DNA from: Planctomycetota bacterium
GTDB taxonomy: Bacteria; Planctomycetota; UBA1135; GCA-002686595
Reading direction: 5' to 3'
Length of the DNA: 64,000 bases
Assembly (NCBI GenBank): GCA_014238415.1
Contig: JABABA010000001.1
Span: forward strand, 1-64,000
In this document: positions 8,749 through 16,570 of the stretch, piece after piece
Numbering within the stretch: the stretch's first letter is position 1
Layout: each line of letters starts with the position of its first letter
Program-made: the position numbers and the translations under genes
Notes under the pieces: generated by a model
The model's input: only the letters and a program-made list of their open reading frames with translations
What the model was told of the DNA's origin: nothing
Database searches by the model: none

Positions 8749-9366
8749 TCAGGCTTCCCTGAACCAGGACTGCACTTCCTCCAGGTCAGCGGGAGTGTCC
8801 AGGTTGATCCGTGCCCCAAAGTGATACAGATCCACTGTCCCAAGGGGGTGGGCGTGCTTGCGCAGGTCCCGCAAAGGCTGGTCGAGGCCCATTCTTGCAA
8901 CTCGGGTCAGTAACTCGCGGCCCAGAATCAGGGGGTGTCCGAAGCGTCCATCGGGGCAGCGGGGGGCGATCCAGCCCCGGGGGGGGGAACCAGCCTTGAG
9001 GAAGGCCTCAATCATCCCTTCGAGGTCCCGCCTGTGGAGGCAGGGAGAATCCGCTGGCCAGAGCAAGAGGTCCTGGTCCGCGCGCGCCCTTACGGCCGCA
9101 GCGATGCTGCCCGTGCGGCCCTGTTCCCAGTCAGGGTGGTGAAGGACCTCCAGTGTCCCTCCCGCACAGGCGGCCTGTATCGGCCCGTGGTCTGCGCCTG
9201 CCACCAGCAGGGGTTTGTTCTGGCAAAGACCCTGGCTGGTTTCAAGGAGCCAGTCGAGCACGGATTCGTGTTTGCCGTCCAGGTCTGTTCGGACATGTGC
9301 CAGGACCTTGGGCTGGCCCAGGCGGCGAGAGGCGCCCGCGGCCAGAATCACAAGGGTCGGATTCAT
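8749..9366 (-). CDS. MobA/MocA-like nucleotidyltransferase
   Basis: A 205-residue NTP-transferase of the MobA-like family. The N-terminal nucleotide-binding signature LVILAAGASRRLGQPKVLAH and the metal-site motif LLWPADSPCL are intact. Relatives attach CMP or GMP to molybdopterin (MocA/MobA), or act on sugars and other phosphates. The ThiF/MoeB gene that overlaps it by 4 nt favours molybdenum-cofactor chemistry, but no other Mo-cofactor genes are in the window. The gene contains a run of nine G on the plus strand at 8979-8987, a spot to check for indel error. Confidence 0.85.
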   Translation of the reverse strand: MNPTLVILAAGASRRLGQPKVLAHVRTDLDGKHESVLDWLLETSQGLCQNKPLLVAGADHGPIQAACAGGTLEVLHHPDWEQGRTGSIAAAVRARADQDLLLWPADSPCLHRRDLEGMIEAFLKAGSPPRGWIAPRCPDGRFGHPLILGRELLTRVARMGLDQPLRDLRKHAHPLGTVDLYHFGARINLDTPADLEEVQSWFREA

Positions 9367-10388
9367 CCGCCGATCCAGCGGTCGAATATGCCCTGGGCTC
9401 GATGGGGGTCGTCTGTGCCCTCGATCAAGGTGCGCCCATCAGGGAAGACAGTGAGTACCAGATCCTCTACTTCTGCCCGCAGCAAGGGGCCTGCGCGCAC
9501 GACTCGCTTGGCCATGGGCTGCAACCTTTCTTCCAGCAGATCCATGTCAGGCGCAGCACCTTGTCGTTGAACCTGGACCGTATTGCGGCCACAAAGGGTC
9601 AAAGTCTCGTCCCCCTGGGACGTGTCCCAGAATTCAAACTTCCGGTGTGCGCAACAGGGGCACTCGGGATCGGCTTTTGCCATGAGTCGTCGGCATTCAC
9701 CGTTCCAGGCATCCAACTCGATCAACGCCGTTTCGGGCTGTGAACTGCCGGCCAGGATGCGCAGTGCAAGTCCCGCTTGCATGGACCCCACCAGACCCAC
9801 GGCGGGCATGATCACTCCGGCGGTGTCACAGGTTGGCAGAGTTCCCGAGGGCGGAGGATTCCGGAAGACACAGCGCAGGCAGGGACCCTTGCCCGGAATG
9901 ATCGGCAGAACCAATCCAGCCCCGCCCACAACGCCTCCGTAGATCCAGGGCAGGCCGTGTTGCACGCAGAAGTCGTTGACCAGATAGCGCGTGCTCAGGT
10001 TGTCCGTGCCGTCCAGGATCAGCTCGCAACCCTCGGAGAGTTCAGCCAGATTGCGTCCATCCACATGCACCGCATGGCAGCTGATGTGGGTGGGCCCGCC
10101 GATACGAGAGAGGGTTTCAGCAGCGGCGAGGACTTTGGCCTGACCCTGCTGTGCATGGGCCTCGTCAAACAGTACCTGGCGTGGCAGGTTGCTGAGTTCC
10201 ACGATGTCTCTGTCCGCCAGCACCAACTCGCCGACCCCGGCTCGCACCAGAGACTGGGCCAGCACGCCACCAAGGGCACCGGTGCCCACCAGCAGGACGC
10301 GGGCCTGCGCTATGCGTTCTTGGCCTTCGGTCCCCAGGGAAGCAAAGCGCACCTGACGGTCGAAGCGTTGGGGTGTGGAAGGGGTCAT
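9363..10388 (-). CDS. ThiF/MoeB/HesA-family E1-like adenylyltransferase
   Basis: A 341-residue E1-like enzyme, starting at the ATG at 10388. The family adenylates the C-terminal glycine of small sulfur carriers (MoaD, ThiS). The Rossmann ATP-binding motif is VLLVGTGALGGVLAQSLVRA, followed by ELSNLPRQVLF and DGTDNLSTRYLVND, all typical of MoeB/ThiF. Cysteine pairs CLRC and CPCC form the usual zinc site. The C-terminal ~70 residues are not a rhodanese domain; they resemble the short tail found in some bacterial MoeB proteins. It overlaps by 4 nt (ATGA) both the gene before it and the gene after it. Confidence 0.9.
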   Translation of the reverse strand: MTPSTPQRFDRQVRFASLGTEGQERIAQARVLLVGTGALGGVLAQSLVRAGVGELVLADRDIVELSNLPRQVLFDEAHAQQGQAKVLAAAETLSRIGGPTHISCHAVHVDGRNLAELSEGCELILDGTDNLSTRYLVNDFCVQHGLPWIYGGVVGGAGLVLPIIPGKGPCLRCVFRNPPPSGTLPTCDTAGVIMPAVGLVGSMQAGLALRILAGSSQPETALIELDAWNGECRRLMAKADPECPCCAHRKFEFWDTSQGDETLTLCGRNTVQVQRQGAAPDMDLLEERLQPMAKRVVRAGPLLRAEVEDLVLTVFPDGRTLIEGTDDPHRAQGIFDRWIGG

Positions 10389-10771
10389 AACAGAAACCAG
10401 AGGGCAAGGACGGTGGCCACCAGGATCGCCAGCAGGGTCAGTTGCAGCTTGCGGTCGCTGGGGGGCGGCTGATCGATCTCGACCCAGTTGAAGTAGCGCC
10501 GGGTTTCTCCCTCGATCTTGGTGCCGCAGTGGGGGCAGGTTTCGTGTGCTTCCTCGTACGGGATGACCCCGTCGCAATTCATGCAGTAGTGGTTGCGGGG
10601 GCCGCCTCCCTCGCGTACGCCCGGGGCCTGGGAGCGATCTCGATAGTATTCGATGGACTCCTGGTTCTTCTCACCGCGTGTGCGAGACCAGTGCCCGGGA
10701 CCCATGTTGCCGAAGCTCTTGGGGTCGGGTTGACCTTTTGCCTTGGGAGGGTCTGTTTCTTCTTGCGCCAC
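10385..10771 (-). CDS. Zinc-ribbon protein with C-terminal membrane anchor
   Basis: A 128-residue protein. A hydrophilic N-terminus is followed by a zinc ribbon built from CMNC and CPHC pairs (about residues 63-83). A single hydrophobic helix forms the extreme C-terminus (LTLLAILVATVLALWFLL), so it looks tail-anchored with the zinc ribbon inside. No function can be assigned. It heads the run zinc-ribbon, ThiF, MobA-like, DUF4388 giant, lipoprotein, and its stop codon overlaps the ThiF start (ATGA), which suggests tight co-expression. Confidence 0.8.
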   Translation of the reverse strand: MAQEETDPPKAKGQPDPKSFGNMGPGHWSRTRGEKNQESIEYYRDRSQAPGVREGGGPRNHYCMNCDGVIPYEEAHETCPHCGTKIEGETRRYFNWVEIDQPPPSDRKLQLTLLAILVATVLALWFLL

Positions 10772-10984
10772 CTACCCAGAGTAGGTCACGGGAAGCCCGC
10801 AGCAAAGACCGAGAGGGCCAGGAACACCCGGGAATTGGCCTCCGAGAGGCAAGCTGGGGGTCTTTGGGCCGATGAGAGGGGGGTGAGCGTTGAAACCCGA
10901 TCGCAGCAGAATCGCGACCTGATCCCTCGGCCTCCGGGGGGAGGGCCCCGAGTCGTGGGCCCGGGACGGAAAGAGCGTGCCTAC

Positions 10985-11299
10985 ATGGAGGACATCGCAG
11001 CCCTCGGACGTCGGGGTGCGGCCCTCAGCAACAGCTTGCGTCAAGCCAGGGGGGAACTGGAAAGCGCACTGTTGATTGAGCGCGGGACCCAGCGTTTCAC
11101 CGATCGCTTGGAAGAGCGGCTGGCTCGGACAGAATCCCAGAAGGCCAGGGCCTTGGTGCTGGTGGGATCTCTGCAGCAAGAAGTGGTCCAGATGCACAGT
11201 CGGTTGGAGTTGGCCCAGGGCCAACTCGCACGGCTTGCGGCACCCAAGCCTGGGATCGCGCGACGGCTGTTCAATGCACTGGGGCGCGGGGATGGCTGA
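10985..11299 (+). CDS. Small coiled-coil protein (104 aa), hypothetical
   Basis: The open frame extends much further upstream, but the part before 10985 is low-complexity shadow. From the ATG at 10985 the product has a clear heptad-like pattern rich in L, E, R and Q (about residues 10-85), which suggests a cytoplasmic coiled coil, and a basic tail. No family is recognised. GGA-containing sequence sits about 15 nt upstream. It is followed by two hairpins and then tRNA-His. The reverse frame is also open here, so the call rests on amino-acid pattern only. Confidence 0.5.
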   Translation: MEDIAALGRRGAALSNSLRQARGELESALLIERGTQRFTDRLEERLARTESQKARALVLVGSLQQEVVQMHSRLELAQGQLARLAAPKPGIARRLFNALGRGDG

Positions 11300-11365
11300 G
11301 TCGGCGGCCGAGCTCGCCGGGAATCTTGGTCCTCTTGCTTGACGGGAGGCTTTCAGAAGCCGAGG

Positions 11366-11406
11366 ATCCCGAGCGCTCCGCAAAGGAGCGGGATGCCCCA
11401 CGGGGC
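11366..11406 (+). terminator. Two adjacent hairpins between the small coiled-coil gene and tRNA-His
   Basis: CGCTCC (11374-11379) pairs with GGAGCG (11385-11390) around a GCAAA loop. ATCC and GGAT outside it extend the stem past a bulge. A second short stem, GCCC with GGGC, follows at 11395-11406. There is no clear T-tract, so this could be a terminator for the upstream gene or part of the tRNA leader. Confidence 0.4.
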
Positions 11407-11410
11407 GTAT

Positions 11411-11488
11411 GGTGGGCATAGCTCAGTTGGTTAGAGCGCCAGATTGTGGCTCTGGAGGTCGGGGGTTCGAGACCCCTTGCCCACCCCA
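11411..11488 (+). tRNA. tRNA-His (anticodon GTG)
   Basis: A full cloverleaf can be drawn. The acceptor stem is GTGGGCA with TGCCCAC. The D-arm is GCTCAGTTGGTTAGAGC. The anticodon stem CCAGA/TCTGG carries the loop TTGTGGC (anticodon GTG), and the T-loop is TTCGAGA. A G at 11411 sits opposite discriminator C73, matching the G-1 identity base of tRNA-His. The CCA end is encoded at 11486-11488. Confidence 0.95.
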
Positions 11489-11544
11489 TCCCGCTGCTTC
11501 GGAGACAGTGCATGGCTGCCCATGGGTTGGCATGGTGGCGCCGC

Positions 11545-12129
11545 TCAGTCCTGTTGGCTGAGGTAGTCTCGGAGCGCCGTCGGGTAGGCTTCAAGCTCCA
11601 GTTCAAAGACCCTCTGGGCCAGATCTAGGGCAGTGTCACCGGGTTCCACCGCGCACCATCGTTGCAGCAGAATCGGTCCCGTGTCGAACTCTTCTTCCAC
11701 AAGATGCACGCTGCAGCCAGTGACCTTGCAGCCCCTGGCAAGCACCGCCTTGTGCACCCGATCCCCATAAAATCCCTTGCCGCCAAATGCGGGCAGAAGC
11801 GAAGGGTGAATGTTCAGGATTCGGCCGCGGTAGTCCTCCGCAATCGGGAGAAGACGCAGGAATCCCGCCAGTATCACGGTCCGGGCGCCGCTTGCCCTGA
11901 TGGCATCCCAGGCGGCGACACCAAATGCCTCGCTATCGAGTTCTCGTTGGCCGTCGAGGATGGTCAAGGGCAGGTTCGCGGCTCGAGCCCGATCGATGGC
12001 ACCCACTCCGCTCCGGTCGCAGAGTGCGAGCGAGATTTCCACGTCCAAGGAACCCTGTGCGGCCAGATGTGCAAAATTCTCCAGGTGTCTGCCACTGCCT
12101 GAAACCAGGACCGCGATTGGATGGGTCAT
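11545..12129 (-). CDS. purN: Phosphoribosylglycinamide formyltransferase
   Basis: A 194-residue GART enzyme. It transfers a formyl group from 10-formyl-tetrahydrofolate to glycinamide ribonucleotide, the third step of purine synthesis. The catalytic signature ILNIHPSLLPAFGGKGFYG and the downstream EFDTGPIL hold the conserved Asn, His and Asp. The N-terminal phosphate loop reads VLVSGSGRHLENF, slightly off the usual GSGSNLQ form. The ATG at 12129 overlaps by 4 nt the stop codon of the PNP-like gene, making purN the last gene of the yggS-kinase-PNP-like-purN run. Confidence 0.93.
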   Translation of the reverse strand: MTHPIAVLVSGSGRHLENFAHLAAQGSLDVEISLALCDRSGVGAIDRARAANLPLTILDGQRELDSEAFGVAAWDAIRASGARTVILAGFLRLLPIAEDYRGRILNIHPSLLPAFGGKGFYGDRVHKAVLARGCKVTGCSVHLVEEEFDTGPILLQRWCAVEPGDTALDLAQRVFELELEAYPTALRDYLSQQD

Positions 12130-12797
12130 GGTGCTTGGGGAGTGGGGGCTGCGCCGAGGGTCTGGATGATCGCATCCCAGGGCAGGGTGTCCTGGGGGGC
12201 CAAGGCCAGTGCCACCGCGGGCAGACCCACATGGGCAGCGGCGGCGAGGGGGATGGAGACGCGCGGGAGCAGAATTTGCCAGGGGCCGTTGCCGGGATCG
12301 GTACTGGTGTCGGCGGCAATGGCGGGGCTGCTCTTGATGAGTGCCTGGAGTTCGTCTGTCAGGCCAGGGTCCAGCATTTGCGTGCGGTCCGGGAAGAGGG
12401 TTCCACGGGGGGACGGACCCAGACCGATCAAGGGCGACTCTTGGGTCAGGTCGACCACATCGGTCAGGTGCAGGGGGCTGAGAGGTGCGGGATCCTGGTC
12501 TGATGGCTGGGCCAGGATCAAGAGCGCTCTGGCTCCAGCAGCCTGACACAGCCAGACCGGAAAGGCACTGGGCCAACCCCGGCCAAGATCTTTGGGAGCT
12601 TGGATCCACCAGGTCCTGGTCGAGGGATCCTCATGTGCGTTTGTACCACGCCAGGGCTTTGGCCAGTCTGAGGTGTTGAGGGGCTCGCTTCCCTGGCCGT
12701 CTGCCAATTGGGCCAGATCCAAAACAAGCACGTCGCAAGCTGCGCCCGAAAGGCAGCTGGCAAGTGATTGCTCCAATTGATCCGAGTTTGAATACAT
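12126..12797 (-). CDS. Divergent purine-nucleoside-phosphorylase-like protein, probable pseudoenzyme
   Basis: A 223-residue protein. Residues ~79-150 line up with class II purine nucleoside phosphorylases. FPVWLCQAAGARAL corresponds to the family's FPVRVMKALGVEAL, and TDVVDLTQESPLIG then LFPDRTQMLDPGL corresponds to TDHINFMGTNPLIG then RFPDMSSAYDKDL. A later stretch, PRVSIPLAAAAHVGLPAVAL, corresponds to VPEVIVANHAGMRVLGI. The N-terminal glycine-rich loop, the TNAAGG phosphate motif (here AQPSDQ) and the purine-binding Y-E-T segment are absent, so catalysis is unlikely. It abuts the kinase gene and overlaps purN by 4 nt. A regulatory or ligand-sensing role in purine metabolism is inference. 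Confidence 0.75.
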   Translation of the reverse strand: MYSNSDQLEQSLASCLSGAACDVLVLDLAQLADGQGSEPLNTSDWPKPWRGTNAHEDPSTRTWWIQAPKDLGRGWPSAFPVWLCQAAGARALLILAQPSDQDPAPLSPLHLTDVVDLTQESPLIGLGPSPRGTLFPDRTQMLDPGLTDELQALIKSSPAIAADTSTDPGNGPWQILLPRVSIPLAAAAHVGLPAVALALAPQDTLPWDAIIQTLGAAPTPQAP

Positions 12798-15716
12798 CTA
12801 GGAATCTGCGGGCAGGGTCTCAAGCAGCAGGAGGAAGAGGCTGTCGGGAAACTCGCTGGCCAGGCGCTCCAGGTGGGTCTGGGCTGTGAGGGGCTGGCCG
12901 TTGGTGAGAGCGCGCAGGCCCAGGCCCAAGGTCTTGGCGGCGCCTTTTTCATGGGCCAGCTTGGCAGCTGCGCCAGGTAGCAGGTCAGCGCCGCGGTGCA
13001 GCAGGGGCTGCTCGAACGGTTTGAGCAGCTCAGCCATGCGCCGTTCGGTCACCACTTCTTGTTGCAGCAGTTCTCGGGCAACAGTCAGACACTCCAGCAC
13101 CACAACCAGGCGTAGAAAAGAATCGATGTCAGCTTCTTCGGCCGTGCTGAGGGAACGTTCCAGGCGACGGTCGAAGAGGTGTCGCATGCCCCGGGCGCTG
13201 GCCAGGAAAGGCGCCCAACCCAGGTGGCTGAGTGTGCCGTCCACGAGCACCTGTGGTCCATTGGTATCGCAAGCCACCACCTCGTAGGATTCCTGGCCCT
13301 TGCGTAGATCCAGGACGGTCTGGCGTCGCCAGCCAGGTGAATTGAAGCTGGCGCTCAACATGTCAAGAGACCGCCGACCCGCTTGCACGTCTGCTTGCAG
13401 GGCGGCAAGCGGCTGAGCCAGATCGATGGTCATGACCGATTCGAGCAGGAGGCTCAGATTCTCATCGACTTTGGACAGCTTGCCCGCTTGCAGGTCCGCC
13501 AAGAGGCCAGCGGTATCAGAGCCTGTGCCGGCAAAGGCTTGCATCACACGGGACTCATCGGAGGTCGCCCGTTTTGCGCTGTGTGCTGCCTTGAGGGCAT
13601 CGAGTCCTTGCAGAGTACGCGCCGCCAGGACTGAACGCTGGCGCAGGAGAGTCAGGCGCGGGTCTTCGTCCGGGTCTTCCGCGGGCAAGCCAAGCTGATC
13701 AATGAAATTTTGGTGCAACGCGGGCAGAGCTTCGAATTCGCCCCGCTTCTGGAGGTCGGCTGACTGTAGGAAGACTGCCTCGGCTCGGGTAACAGCGGCG
13801 TTCAGGAGATCAGAGAGGATCGCCTGCCTGCCCTGCTGGAAACCAAGGTCCTGGGCGAATTCGAATTGGCCGGGGACCTCCTCCATACGCGTCAGGATCG
13901 GCGCCAGTTGAGGCTCGGAAGGATCAAAGCTGGCGGCGACGCGTAGTTTTTCCAAGAGCGCTTCGCGTAGGACAACGAGTTGTTCGTCTGCAGCGTGCTC
14001 TGAGCCCCGGCGGGTTTCTATGGCATCCGCAGCATCAAGGGCGTCTTGTGCCGTAGAACTGCCTGCCCATTCCAGGGCCAGGTGGCGCAGAGCTTCTACA
14101 CGCTGGTCGTCGGTCAGGGTCTGAGATTCAAGAGCCAGCAAGGCCCGCTGGGCCTGCGCTTCAAAGGCCTGCTCGGCTGCGTCGTCATCGAGAGGTGGCT
14201 GGCCTGGGTCCTGGGAGGGTGTGTCCGAGGCTCCGAACTGGTTGTCTTCCGGATCGTTCGGGTCAGTAGATCCTGCCCCGGTGGAGTCTTGCTTTGAAAT
14301 CGCGGAATTGGGGTCTTTGGGTTCGCTGTTTGGTGTGTGCCCCTTCAAATTGGCGAAGTACCAGATCAGAAGACCGGTGATCACAACAGCCAGAGCGATC
14401 AGCGGACCACGATTGGTCCCCCTGGCCTGACTGATCCCTTCCAGGTTGCCACTGGCTCGACCCCGTTGGATGTTCTCGATCTCGTTCACAACGACTCCGG
14501 CCGAGGCTGGGCGGGCGTCAGAGTTCTTGGCCAACATGCGGTGCACCAAATTCGCCACAGGCGCTGGCAATCCCGGCACCCTCGATGCGAGGCCTTCTGG
14601 TTCGTCTCGCAGTACGCTTCGCAGCACATCCGCAGTTCGTTCCCCTTCGAATGGAGTGTGTCCGCTGAGCAGGCGATAAGCCGTCGCGCCCAGTGAGTAG
14701 AGATCCGAGGCGGGGGAGGCCGGGTCTCCGCGGATAACTTCCGGTGCCAGGAACTGGGGGGTGCCTACAAGTGTGCGCTGTTCATTCTCGGTGCCATCGA
14801 CTTCCACCGCCTCGATTGATGTGGCCAGTCCCAGGTCTGCCAGGCGCGTGCGTCCATCGGATCCGCGCATCAGGTTGGCGGGCTTGATATCCCGGTGCAC
14901 CAGTCCCTGGGATTGTGCATAGGCCAGTCCGCGCGCTGCATCGGAGATGGCCTCAAGGGTTTCGCGCCAGGGCAGGGGGCCGTTCAAGACCAGTTGGATT
15001 TCAAGGCATCCCTGGTCCATGAACTCCATGGACAGGTAATGGAAGCCATTGGCCGCACCCACATCGTAGATGTGCACCACATTGGGGTGATTGAGGGCGG
15101 CTGCCGCGCGGGCCTCCGCTTGGAAGCGCGCAACAAAGTCTGCGTCCTGGGCGCGCTTGGGGGAGAGCACTTTGAGTGCCACCTCACGGGCAAGGCTTTC
15201 CTGACGCGCAAGCCACACAGTGCCGCTGGCGCCCCGTCCGAGGTATCGGCGGATGGTGTAGCCCGGGATCGTGGGCGGTTTCTGGCGGGAGGAAAGTCGG
15301 CCCCCCTTGTCATCGTCCGCTTCCGGGTCTGGGCTGACCTCTGGGGGGCTTTCGGTTGGTGTCGCGGTCCCAGGCTGACTGGTTTTCTGCTGATCCGGCT
15401 GGGTTGGTTGGAATTCCGCGGCCGGGTCCTGCACCAGAAGTCTTCGGGATCCAAGCACGATCACATCTCCAGCGGTAAGTCTCGCAGCGGAGGCAGGCTG
15501 ACCGTTGACGCTGGTTCCGAAGCGCGAGCCCAGGTCCTTGATTGCCCAGCCGCCGCCTTTGAGTCGTCCGATGGCGCAATGCAGGCCTTCAATGCCCGCG
15601 CCTTCGATTACATAGTCCGCGCGTTCGGAGTCCGAACCGATCAGCAAGCGACCCTGGCGCGGGAGCTCGGTTGAGGCTCCGCCGCCTTCGGGTTTGAGGA
15701 TCAGGCGCGTGTTCAT
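12798..15716 (-). CDS. FHA-domain Ser/Thr protein kinase, single TM helix, large C-terminal domain
   Basis: A 972-residue protein. An FHA domain (~20-95, with KDLGSRFGTSVNG) precedes a Hanks-type kinase (~155-415). The kinase has the glycine loop GRGASGTVWLA, catalytic lysine in VALKVL, HRDIKPANLM, LADLGLA (DLG in place of DFG) and APEV. One membrane helix follows at about 435-455. A proline/aspartate-rich linker leads to ~480 residues of helical, acidic sequence without a recognised domain, predicted to be outside. The FHA module should bind phosphothreonine, perhaps in autoregulation. It overlaps yggS by 4 nt (ATGA) and abuts the PNP-like gene. Confidence 0.93.
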   Translation of the reverse strand: MNTRLILKPEGGGASTELPRQGRLLIGSDSERADYVIEGAGIEGLHCAIGRLKGGGWAIKDLGSRFGTSVNGQPASAARLTAGDVIVLGSRRLLVQDPAAEFQPTQPDQQKTSQPGTATPTESPPEVSPDPEADDDKGGRLSSRQKPPTIPGYTIRRYLGRGASGTVWLARQESLAREVALKVLSPKRAQDADFVARFQAEARAAAALNHPNVVHIYDVGAANGFHYLSMEFMDQGCLEIQLVLNGPLPWRETLEAISDAARGLAYAQSQGLVHRDIKPANLMRGSDGRTRLADLGLATSIEAVEVDGTENEQRTLVGTPQFLAPEVIRGDPASPASDLYSLGATAYRLLSGHTPFEGERTADVLRSVLRDEPEGLASRVPGLPAPVANLVHRMLAKNSDARPASAGVVVNEIENIQRGRASGNLEGISQARGTNRGPLIALAVVITGLLIWYFANLKGHTPNSEPKDPNSAISKQDSTGAGSTDPNDPEDNQFGASDTPSQDPGQPPLDDDAAEQAFEAQAQRALLALESQTLTDDQRVEALRHLALEWAGSSTAQDALDAADAIETRRGSEHAADEQLVVLREALLEKLRVAASFDPSEPQLAPILTRMEEVPGQFEFAQDLGFQQGRQAILSDLLNAAVTRAEAVFLQSADLQKRGEFEALPALHQNFIDQLGLPAEDPDEDPRLTLLRQRSVLAARTLQGLDALKAAHSAKRATSDESRVMQAFAGTGSDTAGLLADLQAGKLSKVDENLSLLLESVMTIDLAQPLAALQADVQAGRRSLDMLSASFNSPGWRRQTVLDLRKGQESYEVVACDTNGPQVLVDGTLSHLGWAPFLASARGMRHLFDRRLERSLSTAEEADIDSFLRLVVVLECLTVARELLQQEVVTERRMAELLKPFEQPLLHRGADLLPGAAAKLAHEKGAAKTLGLGLRALTNGQPLTAQTHLERLASEFPDSLFLLLLETLPADS

Positions 15717-16450
15717 GCGGCGCCCTCCTGACTGTTGCGAGCCGCGTTTCCTGGGATGATTCCCTCAAAGAACGCACTGCCCACGCGCACCAGACTCGTC
15801 CCTGCTTGCACGGCGAGTTCAAGGTCCGCACTCATGCCCATGGAGAGGCGGCAGAGGCCCCCGTCAAAGGCTTCGGGGTGAGCTGCTTGCAGCGCTTGAG
15901 CGAGAGTCTCGGCCTGGCTGAAAACCTCTTTGGTTCGGGCGGAATCCCGTGGTCCCATCACCATGATTCCCATCAGGGCAAAACACCCGGCCTCCGTCAC
16001 TGCTGTCAGGGCTGCGCTGATTTCGTCGGGGTCGAGGCCGTTCTTTTCTTTCTCTCCGGTCAAGAGCACTTCGAGGTAGATGGCGGGCCGAAGTTCTTCG
16101 TCTCGGGCAATGCGCCCCAGTGATTCGATCAGACGCAGGCTGTCCACCGAGTGAATCACATGGGCAATTTTGAGTACCCGTCGGGCCTTGTTGCGTTGCA
16201 GGTGCCCAATGAAGTGCCAGCGCACTTCGACTCCCTCGCCAGCCAGGTGAGAGGCTTTTTTTTCAAGACCTGAAACCCGGTTTTCCGCCAGCTCCAACTC
16301 GCCCGCCCGAGCCAACTCGAGGGTCAGGCCGGGGTCGGCGGACTTGGTGACTGGCAGGAGCTGGACCGATCCCAGGGGCCGGGAGGAGGCCCTCTCGGCG
16401 TCATGCAGGCGCTCCTTCAAGCGCTCGAGGTTCTCGTGCAGGGCTCCCAT
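15713..16450 (-). CDS. YggS/PLPBP-family pyridoxal-phosphate homeostasis protein
   Basis: A 245-residue PLP-binding protein of the YggS family, which buffers vitamin B6 and affects amino-acid balance. Family signatures are VTKSADP (PLP lysine), ELAENRVSGLEKK, WHFIGHLQRNKARRV, HSVDSLRLIESL and, near the C-terminus, LSMGMSADLELAVQAGTSLVRVG. Length is normal. A possible -10 (TACTAT, minus strand) lies about 19 nt upstream of the ATG. It heads the coupled run leading to the kinase, PNP-like and purN genes. Confidence 0.93.
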   Translation of the reverse strand: MGALHENLERLKERLHDAERASSRPLGSVQLLPVTKSADPGLTLELARAGELELAENRVSGLEKKASHLAGEGVEVRWHFIGHLQRNKARRVLKIAHVIHSVDSLRLIESLGRIARDEELRPAIYLEVLLTGEKEKNGLDPDEISAALTAVTEAGCFALMGIMVMGPRDSARTKEVFSQAETLAQALQAAHPEAFDGGLCRLSMGMSADLELAVQAGTSLVRVGSAFFEGIIPGNAARNSQEGAA

Positions 16451-16570
16451 GGGTCACTAGGCAGGGAAGATAGTAACCAGCAAGCCCTTGGAAACGCCCT
16501 CCTGTCCTGGTTCGCTTGGAATCGGAGCGGAATATTGGGCCCGGGATCGATCCCTGCGCCGCCTTCGAAC

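Noticed and set aside
7613-8824. 403-codon plus-strand ORF
   Set aside because: It is antisense to the DUF4388 giant gene, and its composition lacks protein-like pattern or any known motif. A shadow frame in GC-rich DNA.
10442-10984. N-terminal extension of the small coiled-coil ORF
   Set aside because: Lies mostly over the zinc-ribbon gene on the other strand. Coiled-coil pattern starts only at 10985.
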